A DNA stretch of 64,000 bases from Thermoanaerobaculia bacterium. GTDB lineage: Bacteria > Acidobacteriota > Thermoanaerobaculia > Multivoradales > J023. The translations under genes and the position numbers were made by a program. Within the stretch, counting starts at the first letter, position 1, and every line of letters begins with the position of its first letter. The notes under the pieces are model-generated. The model was not told the origin of the DNA. It worked only from the letters and a program-made list of their open reading frames with translations, and ran no database searches. Positions 34,688 to 43,928 of this stretch are shown here, piece after piece. The DNA lies in contig JAUIJL010000001.1 in assembly GCA_030431255.1 (NCBI GenBank), positions 186,001 to 250,000 of the forward strand, read 5' to 3'.

Positions 34688-35376
34688 GCCAGAATACCCC
34701 CACAATCCAAACCCTCGACCTCCAGACCTCAGTCCGATCCCGTCGGCCCGGCCTCAACCCAGTGGCGATTCGAGCGGCGATCCCTGGGGCGACCTGCTTT
34801 TTTGCAGCGCTCGTGCTCATGGCGGGCCTGTGGGCCGGATCCGCTTTTGCGGAAACCTCCGAAGCTGCCAAAGGCTACGAGAACACCTTGGACACGCCGT
34901 TGTCGATCGAGCTGGCCGAGGCGGACGTCGCCGAAACCTTCGCCAGCTTTGCCAAGGTGACGGGTCTTCAGCTTTCCATGCACCCGGCCGTCGAAGGCAA
35001 GGTGACCTACGCCGCCCAAGCGGAAAAATTGTCGGTCACCATCGACGGCATTTGTCGCCGGCTCAAGCTCGAGTGTTATCTGTTGGCGGGCGATCCGGCC
35101 ATCTTGCGGGTCCAGCCGCAAATCGGCTTCGCCGGCTTTCCGGACAACATCGACCTCGAGCTGGTGGAAGCGCCACTCGACCAAATCTTGGCTTCGTTCT
35201 CCGTCATTTCGGAGGGGCGGGTTCAAGTCAGCGGGAGCTTTGAGGGCCAGCTGAGCATGTCCTTGAAAGACCAGCCGTGGCCCGAGGTGCTCGAGCACAT
35301 TTGCGCCGGCCACGATTGCTCGGTGGATTGGAGCAGCGAGCCGGTGACCGTGACGTCCACCGGTCAAGGCCGCTAG
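34684..35376 (+). CDS. Periplasmic protein with two STN (secretin/TonB short N-terminal) modules
   Basis: A 230-residue protein with AGGAG before ATG 34684. A long n-region leads to a signal helix (about 38-56, ending AFAE). Module 1 (about 70-145) reads TPLSIELAEADVAETFASFA, then LQLSMHPAVEGKVTYAA, then a helix ending C124-x6-C131. Module 2 (about 155-225) reads NIDLELVEAPLDQILASFS, VQVSGSFEGQLSMSL and a helix with C207-x4-C212 followed by a V-D-W strand. STN modules in TonB transducers and secretins pass signals to FecR-type anti-sigma proteins or gate pores. Here there is no barrel in the same chain, so it is a free periplasmic partner, plausibly of the membrane protein encoded upstream. 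Confidence 0.8.
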   Translation: MSQNTPTIQTLDLQTSVRSRRPGLNPVAIRAAIPGATCFFAALVLMAGLWAGSAFAETSEAAKGYENTLDTPLSIELAEADVAETFASFAKVTGLQLSMHPAVEGKVTYAAQAEKLSVTIDGICRRLKLECYLLAGDPAILRVQPQIGFAGFPDNIDLELVEAPLDQILASFSVISEGRVQVSGSFEGQLSMSLKDQPWPEVLEHICAGHDCSVDWSSEPVTVTSTGQGR

Positions 35377-35396
35377 GATCCATCGGAGGAGTCGAT

Positions 35397-37241
35397 ATGA
35401 GCATGCCGGGCAAGGTGAGAATCGCAGGACGTTTCGGAAACACACCCGCAACCTATGGGTGTCTGGCCTGGGCGCTGCTGGCGTCTTGGGCCGGGTCCGC
35501 GGTCGCGCAAGTGGATTGGGATGCGGAGATCTCCATCGATTTGCAGCGGGCGTCTCTGCGTGAAACCTTGGCCGGCTTCGCCAAAATCGGCGGCGGCGAG
35601 CTGTGGATGGAGCCGTCGGTGCGAGGGGAGGTCACCCTCAAAACCGACGGCGCCACCACCTTCGAGATTCTCGATCAGATCTGCAAGCACCACGACTTGC
35701 AATGTTATTGGGGAGGGCGACCGGCTCGCCTGATGGTGGACGCATCGGAGGGCTTCAAGGGGCTTGCCACCAGCATCAGCCTGGCCCTGCGCCAAGCGGA
35801 TTTGCAGCAGACCGTGCAGGCGATGTCGACCATTACCGAAGGCCGGGTTCGGATCGAAGGTGAGCTCGAGGGTAAGGTCAGCGTGGAGATTTTGTCCGCG
35901 CCCTGGCCCGTGGCCCTGACCCACATTTGCCAGGACTCCGGCTGCGAGGTGGATTGGAGCGCCGAGCCGTATGTGGTTTCTCCACGGAAGCCGGCCGGAG
36001 ACCGAATCGATCACCGAGCCGATCAGGATGTCGATCGCGGAGTCGTCGACACGTCGGTGGCATCGTTGGTGGCATCGGCTCCCTCAGCCGCCTGGGGTCC
36101 ACTGCAGCTGGAGGTGGAAGGAGCTGAGCCGTCTATCTTGCGTGCGGAGCCGGGCTTGGATGCCGAGACCTGGGGTGAAGCCTTCAGCCGGCTGTGCGAA
36201 CGCCACGATTGCCGTTGGCAGCTGCGCTACGGCCCCCCTTCGACGTTATTGCTGACTTGGCTGGACCCGAAGGTGAAGACGAAGGTGAGGCTCGGATCCG
36301 AGACCCGTTGGGAGCAGCCCCGGCTTTGGTCCGCGAAGGAGCTTGCGGTCCGCTTGGCCCAAGAAGCAGACATGGAGCTGAAAGTCTCGGAAGCCATCGA
36401 GCTCCGGGGTGAGGTGAAGGTCCGGCAGCCTGAAATGAGCTGGATCGAGCTGGCGGATCAGCTCTGTGGCGCGGTGCGCTGCCGGTGGCGAGCGCAGGCA
36501 GCCGAGCTATGGCTGAGCCCCACCGAAGCTCCCCTCAGCTTGATGCCCACGGTCAGTGTTCCTGCGGTGGAGACCTTGCTCAAGGTGACCGGGTCCGGCG
36601 GCACGGGACTCGAGCGGACGGCGACCTTCGATTGGAAGCGTCCGGTCTATCGTCTATCTGTGGGTTCGACCTCCAAGTCGCCAGAGAAACAGAGCGCGGG
36701 TGCCCTGGTGGTCACCTGGTTGCCGTTCTCATCGGAGCTTCAGTGGGTCCTGCCTTTTTGGCTTCCCCATGGCGGGACGCCCGGCGCGTTGTCGTCCACA
36801 CGGGTGGGCTCGACCCGAACCGAGATCCCGGTGAGCCTCAACTTGGAGCTGGGGCAACATCCAGGTCGAGCCGAAAAGATCCCGGAATCGTCCGGCACTC
36901 GATTGTCGGTAGCCTTGGCGGAGCGCCAGAACGGCAATTGGGTGCGGGAAAGTCGATTCACCCTCGACGCCATGCCCGGTAGTTATTTGATGATCGCTCC
37001 GCCCGGGGCCTACGATGGTTCCGCCACCGCGGTGATTTTTCTGGGGAGTGATCCCACCGGGCGGGTTTGGGTCGCGTTGGCCGAGCCCACCGAGCCCACC
37101 GAGCCCACCGGAACGTCCCAAGCCGACCCGCTTCTCAGGGTCGAGCTGTTGACATTGGATCGGATCGAGACCCGCTCCTTGGTCTATGGTGATCGAGCCT
37201 ACCGCCTTTCGTTGATCCCCACAGATCCACCTCCGGGCTGA
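35397..37241 (+). CDS. Periplasmic protein with four Cys-paired STN-like modules
   Basis: A 614-residue protein. ATG 35397 has GGAGGA six bases upstream; the frame to 35277 overlaps the previous gene. A signal peptide ends near AVAQ. Four STN-like modules follow: about 40-115 (C96/C103), 122-195 (C178/C183), 235-290 (C267/C272, degenerate first half) and 297-375 (C357/C362). Each repeats the form strand, helix, strand pair, then D/T-x-I-C-x(4,6)-C plus aromatic strand. The C-terminal 240 residues are a beta-rich region with no recognised domain, and contain EPTEPTEPT as a linker. It is the last gene of the sigma cassette and is probably a ligand- or envelope-sensing partner. Confidence 0.8.
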   Translation: MSMPGKVRIAGRFGNTPATYGCLAWALLASWAGSAVAQVDWDAEISIDLQRASLRETLAGFAKIGGGELWMEPSVRGEVTLKTDGATTFEILDQICKHHDLQCYWGGRPARLMVDASEGFKGLATSISLALRQADLQQTVQAMSTITEGRVRIEGELEGKVSVEILSAPWPVALTHICQDSGCEVDWSAEPYVVSPRKPAGDRIDHRADQDVDRGVVDTSVASLVASAPSAAWGPLQLEVEGAEPSILRAEPGLDAETWGEAFSRLCERHDCRWQLRYGPPSTLLLTWLDPKVKTKVRLGSETRWEQPRLWSAKELAVRLAQEADMELKVSEAIELRGEVKVRQPEMSWIELADQLCGAVRCRWRAQAAELWLSPTEAPLSLMPTVSVPAVETLLKVTGSGGTGLERTATFDWKRPVYRLSVGSTSKSPEKQSAGALVVTWLPFSSELQWVLPFWLPHGGTPGALSSTRVGSTRTEIPVSLNLELGQHPGRAEKIPESSGTRLSVALAERQNGNWVRESRFTLDAMPGSYLMIAPPGAYDGSATAVIFLGSDPTGRVWVALAEPTEPTEPTGTSQADPLLRVELLTLDRIETRSLVYGDRAYRLSLIPTDPPPG

Positions 37242-37253
37242 GTCGTAGGCCGG

Positions 37254-37305
37254 CCGTCTTGCGCAGCCGTCTCGCGCAGCCGTCTTGGGCAGCCGTCTCG
37301 GCTCG
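37254..37305. repeat. 13-base tandem repeat, about four units
   Basis: CCGTCTTGCGCAG, CCGTCTCGCGCAG, CCGTCTTGGGCAG and a diverged CCGTCTCGGCTCG lie end to end just after the STN gene. It is intergenic, with no obvious secondary structure. Confidence 0.7.
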
Positions 37306-37510
37306 ATCTTGGATGGCCCGCGCGGTTGGGATAGAGTGAAGAGGATGCGTTGACATCTCAATGACCCGGCTCATCCCCATGGACGAGCCATTCCATTAGA
37401 TTTGCCACGACCAAAGGATCGGCGAGGCTTTCATCCGCCGGATGGGGCTCTCCGAATCGGATCGTGCGTCAGAAACCGGGGCCGGAAACCGGGGCTCAGA
37501 AAGACGAGCG

Positions 37511-37906
37511 GTGAGCCGAGAGACATTCCACATCTTGCTCGTGGAAGACGAAGAATCCCACGCGATGCTCATCCAGCGGGCGTTCGAGCGCAGCGACATC
37601 CTAGAAAGTCGACTGACTCTGGTGGGAAGTTTGGCGGCTGCTCGACAAGTGCTGGCGCAATTACCGCCTCCCGGTTTAGCGATTGTCGACGCCCACCTGC
37701 CCGACGGGCGGGGCATCGATCTACTGACCGCCGACGCGCCTTGCCCGGTGGTGATCATGACCAGCCAGGAGCACAAGCGCACCGCTGAGGAAGCCCGCGA
37801 GCTCGGCGCTTTGGACTACGTGGTGAAATCGCCACGGATTTTCCGAGAGCTGCCGGGAATGGCTCAACGATTGATGGAGTCGCAAGATTCCGTTTCGAGG
37901 GATTGA
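37511..37906 (+). CDS. Stand-alone response-regulator receiver protein
   Basis: About 131 residues from GTG 37511, which removes a non-homologous Arg/Gly-rich lead that begins at ATG 37442. A single CheY-like domain: acidic pair E12/D13 (LLVEDEESHAML), phospho-acceptor D60 (LAIVDAHLPDGRG), T84 region (IMTSQE) and K106 (DYVVKSP). No output domain, so it acts by protein contact or passes phosphate on. The next gene encodes a second single-domain receiver 38 bases away; no histidine kinase is near. The pair may serve an unlinked phosphorelay. Confidence 0.8.
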   Translation: MSRETFHILLVEDEESHAMLIQRAFERSDILESRLTLVGSLAAARQVLAQLPPPGLAIVDAHLPDGRGIDLLTADAPCPVVIMTSQEHKRTAEEARELGALDYVVKSPRIFRELPGMAQRLMESQDSVSRD

Positions 37907-37944
37907 TGGATGGCTCGAAGGTCTGAGATTCGGAGGGGTCGCCC

Positions 37945-38364
37945 ATGGGTGCGCTGACGATCCTCTTGGTAGAAGACGACGACGGGCATGCGGTGTTGAT
38001 TCAGCGCAGCCTGAAACCCGAAGAGCACAGCTTGAACATCATTCGGGTGGCCGATGGCCAGAAGGCGTTGGATTTCATCGCCACCATTGGGCAGCGCGGC
38101 CCGGATGAGCCGGTGGTCGTGTTCCTCGACTTGAATCTGCCGGTGGTCGATGGCTTTCAAGTGCTCGAACGGCTCAAAGGAGACGCCGAAACCCGGCGGA
38201 TTCCGGTCATCGTGATCACCACCACCGACGATCGTCGAGAGATGGAGCGCTGTTACGACATCGGGGCTAATGCCTACATCTCAAAACCCATGGCCTTCGA
38301 CCGCTTCAGCACGACCATGAAGAGTCTCGGCCAATTCTTGTCGGTCGTGACCGTTCCGAGCTGA
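37945..38364 (+). CDS. Stand-alone response-regulator receiver protein (Rcp1-like)
   Basis: A 139-residue single-domain receiver with GGAGGGG before the ATG. Acidic pocket D11/D12 (LVEDDDGHAVLIQ), phospho-acceptor D62 (FLDLNLPVVDGF), T92 and K114 (AYISKPMAF) are all present. The loop after D62 and the ETRRIPVIVITTT strand match the Rcp1 group, which partners bacteriophytochrome-type kinases, although none is visible here. It shares about the same N-terminal pattern (ESHAMLIQRAF versus DGHAVLIQRSL) with the receiver just upstream, so the two probably arose by duplication. Confidence 0.88.
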   Translation: MGALTILLVEDDDGHAVLIQRSLKPEEHSLNIIRVADGQKALDFIATIGQRGPDEPVVVFLDLNLPVVDGFQVLERLKGDAETRRIPVIVITTTDDRREMERCYDIGANAYISKPMAFDRFSTTMKSLGQFLSVVTVPS

Positions 38365-38391
38365 TGCAGCAGCCGGCGAAGAGCAGCTGAA

Positions 38392-39573
38392 GTGCCCGAT
38401 CTCCACACCCTCAGACCGTTTCTCGAAGACCGCCATCTGGAAGTCGCCGCGACCGCCACGGCAGTGGCCGAGCGCATCGCCCAGCTGCCCCATGCCACGT
38501 GTGACGAGTCGGCTCGTCGCCAATCCAGGGAGCTTTTGGAGCTCATGGGCGAAGCCGGCCTCTATCGGGTCGCCTTTCCCCCAGAGGTCGGTGGCAGCGC
38601 GGACGGTCCGGATTTTCGATCCTGCTGCTTGACCCGCGAAATCCTCGCCGCGGCGTCGCCCCTTGCGGATTCGGTCTTTGCTTTGCAATGTCTCGGATCG
38701 ACCCCCTTGGTGTTGGCGGGCTCGGAGCCCCTGCGCAAGAGGGTCTTGCCGGAGGTGATCGCCGGCCGCATGATGGCCGCCTTCGCCATGACCGAGCCGG
38801 ACGCGGGCTCGGACGTCGCCGGCATGAAAACCCGAGCGGTCCGAGACGGTGACGATTGGCTGCTCAACGGTCGCAAGCATTTGATCACCAATGCCGGTGT
38901 AGCGGACTTCTACTGCGTCTTCGCGGTGACCGAGCCGGGGGCGGGGGCCCGCGGTTTGGGTCTGTTTTTTGTCGAAGCCGACCGTCCGGGCTGCCGCTTC
39001 GTCAAAGCGCAGGTGCTCTCGGAGCCCCATCCTCTGGGGGAGCTGGAATTCGATCAATGTCGGCTGCCCGCGGAGGCGGCCCTCGGCGGCTCGGGGCAGG
39101 GCTTCAAGGTCGGCATGAAAACCTTAGACCGTCTCCGACCGACCGTCGCCGCAGCCGCCTGTGGCATGGCGGAGCGGGCCCTCGACGAGGCGCTGGCACA
39201 CGCCACCACCCGCGAGCAATTCGGCGGCACCCTGGCGGACCTGCCGATGATCCAACAGAAGATCGCCCGCATGTCCACGGAGCTGACCGCGGCGCGGATG
39301 CTCACCTATCGCGCGGCCTACGAGGCGGACCAAGGGGCCGACCGCATCACCCTGGAGGCGGCCATGGCCAAATCCTACGCCACGGAAGCGGCCCAGCGGA
39401 TCGTGGACGACGCGGTTCAGATCCTCGGCGGACGGGGCTGTCTGATGGATCATCCCGTAGACCGTCTCTATCGAGCGGTACGCGCCCTTCGCATCTACGA
39501 AGGAGCGACCGAGGTTCAACATTTGGTGATCGCCAGGCAAGTGATTTCCCGGAGCACCCACGGATCTAAGTAG
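38392..39573 (+). CDS. Acyl-CoA dehydrogenase
   Basis: A 393-residue flavoprotein from GTG 38392. It oxidises acyl-CoA to 2-enoyl-CoA, passing electrons to ETF. The N-terminal helical domain (1-120), middle beta domain with AFAMTEPDAGSDVAGMKTRAV (FAD/substrate signature MTEPDAGSD) at about 125-235, and C-terminal helical domain with REQFGGTLADLPMIQQKIA, ILGGRGCLMDHPVDRLYRAVR and IYEGATEVQHLVIARQVI are all complete. The Glu in YEGATEVQ is the usual catalytic-base position for short/medium-chain enzymes. Substrate length cannot be read. It is 27 bases downstream of the receiver gene, so possibly cotranscribed, but functionally unrelated by appearance. Confidence 0.95.
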   Translation: MPDLHTLRPFLEDRHLEVAATATAVAERIAQLPHATCDESARRQSRELLELMGEAGLYRVAFPPEVGGSADGPDFRSCCLTREILAAASPLADSVFALQCLGSTPLVLAGSEPLRKRVLPEVIAGRMMAAFAMTEPDAGSDVAGMKTRAVRDGDDWLLNGRKHLITNAGVADFYCVFAVTEPGAGARGLGLFFVEADRPGCRFVKAQVLSEPHPLGELEFDQCRLPAEAALGGSGQGFKVGMKTLDRLRPTVAAAACGMAERALDEALAHATTREQFGGTLADLPMIQQKIARMSTELTAARMLTYRAAYEADQGADRITLEAAMAKSYATEAAQRIVDDAVQILGGRGCLMDHPVDRLYRAVRALRIYEGATEVQHLVIARQVISRSTHGSK

Positions 39574-39647
39574 CCCGTCCAGGCCCTCGCCCGCTCCAAC
39601 GCACTGATGCTTCAAGGTCGCTGAACGACGGCTGCCGTCGTTACTTT

Positions 39648-39677
39648 GAATTCGAGCGAATTCGAGCGAATTCGAGC
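39648..39677. repeat. Three tandem copies of GAATTCGAGC
   Basis: Perfect 10-base direct repeats at 39648, 39658 and 39668, upstream of the secreted protein gene at 39781. They could be a protein-binding array or simple slippage; no promoter elements are clear around them. Confidence 0.85.
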
Positions 39678-39780
39678 CTCAGAAAATTTGCATTCCCATG
39701 AGGGACTATTCTTCTGAATTCCGCCTACACGTCGAATCCGGATACATTCCGGTATGACGTGAACCTCAGGAGATCCCGCC

Positions 39781-41259
39781 ATGCAATCATCCTCTTGCGA
39801 AAGGTCTATTCGACTTAGCGAAAAGACCGTCTTCTTGTTGTCCTCTTCGCCTTCGGAGAGGTTTGCCGGCTCGTTCCGGTGGCTCGCCGTAATTTGCCTG
39901 CTGCTCAGCTTGGTCTGGGTGCCGTCGACCCGAGCGGGCTGCGTGGAAACGGGTTTGGCCGTCACCGGCGAGCCGAGCCCTCCACCCGGCATCGGCGGCA
40001 TGCTGCGCGCCATCATGGCCGATGGCGACCATCTCATGGTGGTGGTCCAGGTGCCCGAGGCGATCCACGGAACCCTGAGCCTGGTCGATCCCCAAGGTGG
40101 GGTTCTCGCTGAGGAAGTCGTGCAGCTCGATCCGTACGAGATCGGCGATGTTCTAATGGTCGATGCGCTGGTGGAGGTACCCGCTCGGGGTTTTCAATTC
40201 TCCCTACGCCTCGAGGACTCGGCCTCCGGCGCACCGGTGGTGCTCGCCGAGGTGCCCGTGCACATCGGGCTGGATTGCACCGGTGTCGATCAATGCTCGT
40301 TGGTGGCAAAACCCGGATTCGCGACCCCGGGTGCTTTGGCGGAGCCCGCGCTGATCCCGGCCCTGGAGGAAGTCAAGGCGGCGGGCAGTAGCGATATGTT
40401 GGGCGATGTGCTGGCCGAATATCCCGAGCTCACCGGCTCGGTGGTTCAACTGGTGCTGGCTCTCGGGCAGGCAGACTCAGGCGGCGGTTTGTCGGTCCGT
40501 CCGGATCCGGACCCTTGTACCTGCCGTTGGGTGCCCACGGGCGACGTCAGCGCACCGTCGATTCAAACGGTCACCTCCATCCAAAAAGAGCTGGTGACCG
40601 ATTGGACACACGGGGTTGCGGGTTACGTGGCGGGGCAAACCATCGACGGTGTGCTGACCGCTAATTTTCCCGCCGCCTTCGCCAACTTGGGAATGCATTT
40701 GGTCTGTAGCAAGACCCTAGGCTACCAATCGATCGCCAGTTTGCTGATCAACGGTCGCCCGGTACCGAGCTTCGAGATTCCCAGTTGGTCACCCTGTGAG
40801 AGTGATTGTGTAGGCCAGATCGAGCACGACGCCTCCTCGGAGGTCTGCACCGAAGCCAAAGTGTTCGGTGGCGGTGGCCAAACCGCCGAAGCGGATCTGA
40901 AATTGGAATCCGAATTCCTCATCGACGAAGTGGTGCAATACGCCATCAATTCCTGGACGGATCTCTTTGTGGAGCCGACCGGCACGGATCAGCAGCTGGT
41001 CCAGGCGAGGAAGCGCAAGACCACCACCCTGACGAGCAAAAGCTCGGTCGGCAAGCTCACCCTCGACGGCAGCTTTATGGCCAGTGCGTCGCGCGCCGGC
41101 GACGGGCCGGGCGGTTCCTACACCTTTGCCGCCGCCTCAGCGGGTTTTACGCAATGGATTACCGGCAAGGGCGATTGCGCGGCGGACGATTGGGCCTACT
41201 ACGCATTTGGCGATTCGGGCGGTGGCGAGGTGTTGGTGCGTTGGGGAGATCCGCCCTGA
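39781..41259 (+). CDS. Secreted hypothetical protein
   Basis: A 492-residue protein with AGGAG before the ATG. A Ser/Arg-rich n-region leads to a signal helix (about 34-50: WLAVICLLLSLVWVPSTRA) and cleavage before GCVETG. The mature part begins with a beta-sandwich-like stretch (about 70-175: HLMVVVQVPEAIHGTLSLVDP) and continues with scattered cysteines (DCTGVDQC, CTCRW, CESDC, EVC), likely disulfides. A later region (VVQYAINSWTDLF, then KLTLDGSFMASAS) has no family I recognise. It is preceded by a 10-base tandem repeat and converges on the kinase gene. Extracellular function unknown. Confidence 0.75.
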   Translation: MQSSSCERSIRLSEKTVFLLSSSPSERFAGSFRWLAVICLLLSLVWVPSTRAGCVETGLAVTGEPSPPPGIGGMLRAIMADGDHLMVVVQVPEAIHGTLSLVDPQGGVLAEEVVQLDPYEIGDVLMVDALVEVPARGFQFSLRLEDSASGAPVVLAEVPVHIGLDCTGVDQCSLVAKPGFATPGALAEPALIPALEEVKAAGSSDMLGDVLAEYPELTGSVVQLVLALGQADSGGGLSVRPDPDPCTCRWVPTGDVSAPSIQTVTSIQKELVTDWTHGVAGYVAGQTIDGVLTANFPAAFANLGMHLVCSKTLGYQSIASLLINGRPVPSFEIPSWSPCESDCVGQIEHDASSEVCTEAKVFGGGGQTAEADLKLESEFLIDEVVQYAINSWTDLFVEPTGTDQQLVQARKRKTTTLTSKSSVGKLTLDGSFMASASRAGDGPGGSYTFAAASAGFTQWITGKGDCAADDWAYYAFGDSGGGEVLVRWGDPP

Positions 41260-41288
41260 TCGATTCGGCCTCCTTCCATCTGAAACGA

Positions 41289-43928
41289 TCAATCGGAGCA
41301 AAGGGCGGCGACCTGCTCGGTTCGCCGCCTCAGCTCGTTGTCGGCGGGTAGGTGGCTACGAAGCGCCAAGGCCCGTTGGGCCAAGGGTTTCGCCTCCTCG
41401 CATCGGTGGGTCAGAGCCAGTTGCTCGGCCATCAACGTCAGGGGATAGGCCAAGCGGTCGTCGGAAATCTGGAGATCGTCCATCAGGGCCAAGGTTTTTT
41501 CCAAAAGCTCCACCGCCGCCTCGCCGCGGCCGGCGTCCACCAAAAAGACGGCCGTATTGAATTGGGTCAAAGCCAGGAGGGGATGGCGGTCGCCAAAGAT
41601 GCCGCGGGTCATCGAAAGGGCTTCTTGCATCAAGCTCGCCGCTTCGTCGGATCGGTCGAGGTCTTTCAGCTCGAGGGCCAGGTTGTTCAGGATCTTTGCC
41701 GTGGTGGGATGACGGCCCACGGACCGACGGGAGATGTCCAAGGCTTCGAGAAAGACTTGCTCGGCCTCCCGGTGGCGATCTTGGGAGCATAGGATCTCGC
41801 CCAGGTTGTTCATGCTCACGGCAACGTCTCGATGCTCGTCACCGAGCATTTCCCGACGCAGCTCCAGGACCCTTCGCAGCTCGGTTTCAGCCTCGGAGTA
41901 TCGGCTCCGCTTTTTCAGCACCGTGGCGAGGTTGTGATGGGTTTCGACGGTCAGAGGATGGGTGTCCCGGAGCTTGCGTTGTCGAAGAGCGAGGGCCTGT
42001 CGATATTGTTTCTCCGCCTCCTCCAAACGCCCGAGCCTGGAAAGCACTTGTCCCAAGTCGTTGCGACTCTCCGCGACCGCTAGGTCCTCGGCTCCCAGGA
42101 GATCGAGGCGGTCTTCGAGGGCTTGGCGTAGGATCGGTTCCGCGCTTTCGGCATCTTCGAGCTGCCAGGTCACCAGACCCGTGAGGTGGAGCACGTCGGC
42201 ATGGGCGCGATGGTCCGGGGGCAAGAGCCGATCCTGGTCTTGAGCCAGGGCCAGCAAGAGGCGATGGGCCTCCTGAAAGCGCCCTTCGTCGAAGAGCACC
42301 GCGGCCCTACGCCGCTGGTTGTCCATGAGCTCGTTTTCATGCCCATCCTCGACCGTTCGCCACCGGTCGCCGGCGGAGCGGAGCAGCTTGGAGGCCGACG
42401 GATAGAGGCCGAGATTGCGGTAGACCTCACCCATGGTGGTCATCAATCGCGCGGCAATGGCGGGCTGGTCGGCGAGCTCGTCGTCAATGCGACCGGCTCC
42501 TTGGTCGAGGATCTCCCGGACCGTCACCTCGCTGCCTCGCCCTTCTTCGCCCGGATCGGAAATTTTGAACATATTGGTGGTGAAACCCATCACCGCTTCG
42601 ACCTCGTCCAGACGCTGCTCGGCGAGCAGGCGCTGGCTGTCGGCGATCCGCATGGCCCGGGTGGTGCCGATGACCCCAGCGACCAGGGAGACGAAAACCA
42701 AACCCACGGCTCCGACCCCGGCTCGATTGCGCCGAACGAATTTCGACCATCGGTAGCTCCAGGTGTCGCCACGGGCGAGCACGGGCTCAGAGCGCAAGTG
42801 GCGGTCGATATCCTCCGCCATTTGCTGCACCGAGCCGTACCTGCGGTCGGCTTCGGGATGCAGGGCCTTGGTCACGATGGTGTCGAGGTCGCCCTGAAGC
42901 CTGCGCACCAGCCGGTCGACGGTGGTGGCGCGGTGGTCGGCCACCTCGTAGGACGCCTGGCGGGCCACCCGGACGCTCGGCGGCTCCAGCCGTTTCTCAA
43001 AAGTGCGCTCAATCTCCGACGGCTGTTGGCCGTCGAACGTTCTGGGCAGCTCGCCGGTCAGCAACACATAGAGCAGAACCCCCAGAGCGTAGATGTCCAC
43101 GGCAGTGGTCAAGGGTTTGCCCAGAACCTGCTCGGGGGCGGCGTAGTTGGGGGTCAGCCAGCGGACCCCGGTGCGGGTCCAAGCGGCGGTGGCGTCGAGG
43201 GGCGAGGTGTCGAGCAGCTTGGCAATGCCGAAGTCGAGCAATTTAGGCTCGCCGTCATGGGTGACCAGCAAATTCGACGGTTTGAGATCCCGGTGGATCA
43301 CCAATCGGCTGTGGGCGACGTGCACGGCGGCGCAGGCCCGGCGGAAAAGGCGTAAACGCGAGGGCACGTCGAGCCGGCTCAGGTCGCAGAATCGATCGAT
43401 GGGCTCGCCGTCGATAAATTCCAAGGCGAAATAAGGTCGCCCGTCGGGGCTCGAGCCTCCGTCCAAAAGGCGCGCGATGTTGGGGTGCTCCAGCTGAGCG
43501 AGGATTTGTCGCTCGAGATTCAAGCGACGCAGGATCTCGTCCGTATCCATGCCCCGTTTGAGCAGCTTGATCGCCACTTGCTGGCGATAGGGCTGCCGAC
43601 GCTCGGCGAGGTAGACCACGGCCTGTCCGCCTTCGCTCAGTCGGCGCAGAATGCGAAAGGGGCCGAGCTGATCGGGCACACTCTCCACCGACGGCTTCTC
43701 GTCGTTTTCCAACCAAGCTTCCAAGGTGCCACGGATCGCGCCGTCGACGCGATTGGAGGGGTCCGCCGAGGCTTCCAATAACGCCAAGACCTCCGTCAAC
43801 ATCTCGGGCTGACCCGCGCATTCCCGCTCCGCGGCGGGGCGTCGTTGGTCCACCGGCAGCTCGGAGAGCCGGTGAAAGATGTCTTCAATCCGTTGCCAGT
43901 CGAGGGTCTCGACGGTGGAATCCGTCAT
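41289..43928 (-). CDS. Transmembrane Ser/Thr protein kinase with TPR sensor
   Basis: An 879-residue protein. The N-terminal helical segment (1-85) is typical of this acidobacterial/planctomycete type. The kinase domain (about 89-350) has a Gly-rich loop (SEGGQAVVYLA), the VAIK Lys121, HRDLKPSNLL with catalytic D214, and LDFGIAK with D232, so it should be active. One transmembrane helix lies at about 405-427, then about 12 TPR/kinesin-light-chain-like units (ALALRQRKLRDTHPLTVETHHNLA, LELRREMLGDEHRDVAVSMNNLG; unit block HPLTVETHHNLATVL). Its ATG overlaps the stop of the ECF sigma gene (ATGA at 43925-43928), so the two are made together and the kinase probably governs that sigma factor. Confidence 0.95.
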   Translation of the reverse strand: MTDSTVETLDWQRIEDIFHRLSELPVDQRRPAAERECAGQPEMLTEVLALLEASADPSNRVDGAIRGTLEAWLENDEKPSVESVPDQLGPFRILRRLSEGGQAVVYLAERRQPYRQQVAIKLLKRGMDTDEILRRLNLERQILAQLEHPNIARLLDGGSSPDGRPYFALEFIDGEPIDRFCDLSRLDVPSRLRLFRRACAAVHVAHSRLVIHRDLKPSNLLVTHDGEPKLLDFGIAKLLDTSPLDATAAWTRTGVRWLTPNYAAPEQVLGKPLTTAVDIYALGVLLYVLLTGELPRTFDGQQPSEIERTFEKRLEPPSVRVARQASYEVADHRATTVDRLVRRLQGDLDTIVTKALHPEADRRYGSVQQMAEDIDRHLRSEPVLARGDTWSYRWSKFVRRNRAGVGAVGLVFVSLVAGVIGTTRAMRIADSQRLLAEQRLDEVEAVMGFTTNMFKISDPGEEGRGSEVTVREILDQGAGRIDDELADQPAIAARLMTTMGEVYRNLGLYPSASKLLRSAGDRWRTVEDGHENELMDNQRRRAAVLFDEGRFQEAHRLLLALAQDQDRLLPPDHRAHADVLHLTGLVTWQLEDAESAEPILRQALEDRLDLLGAEDLAVAESRNDLGQVLSRLGRLEEAEKQYRQALALRQRKLRDTHPLTVETHHNLATVLKKRSRYSEAETELRRVLELRREMLGDEHRDVAVSMNNLGEILCSQDRHREAEQVFLEALDISRRSVGRHPTTAKILNNLALELKDLDRSDEAASLMQEALSMTRGIFGDRHPLLALTQFNTAVFLVDAGRGEAAVELLEKTLALMDDLQISDDRLAYPLTLMAEQLALTHRCEEAKPLAQRALALRSHLPADNELRRRTEQVAALCSD

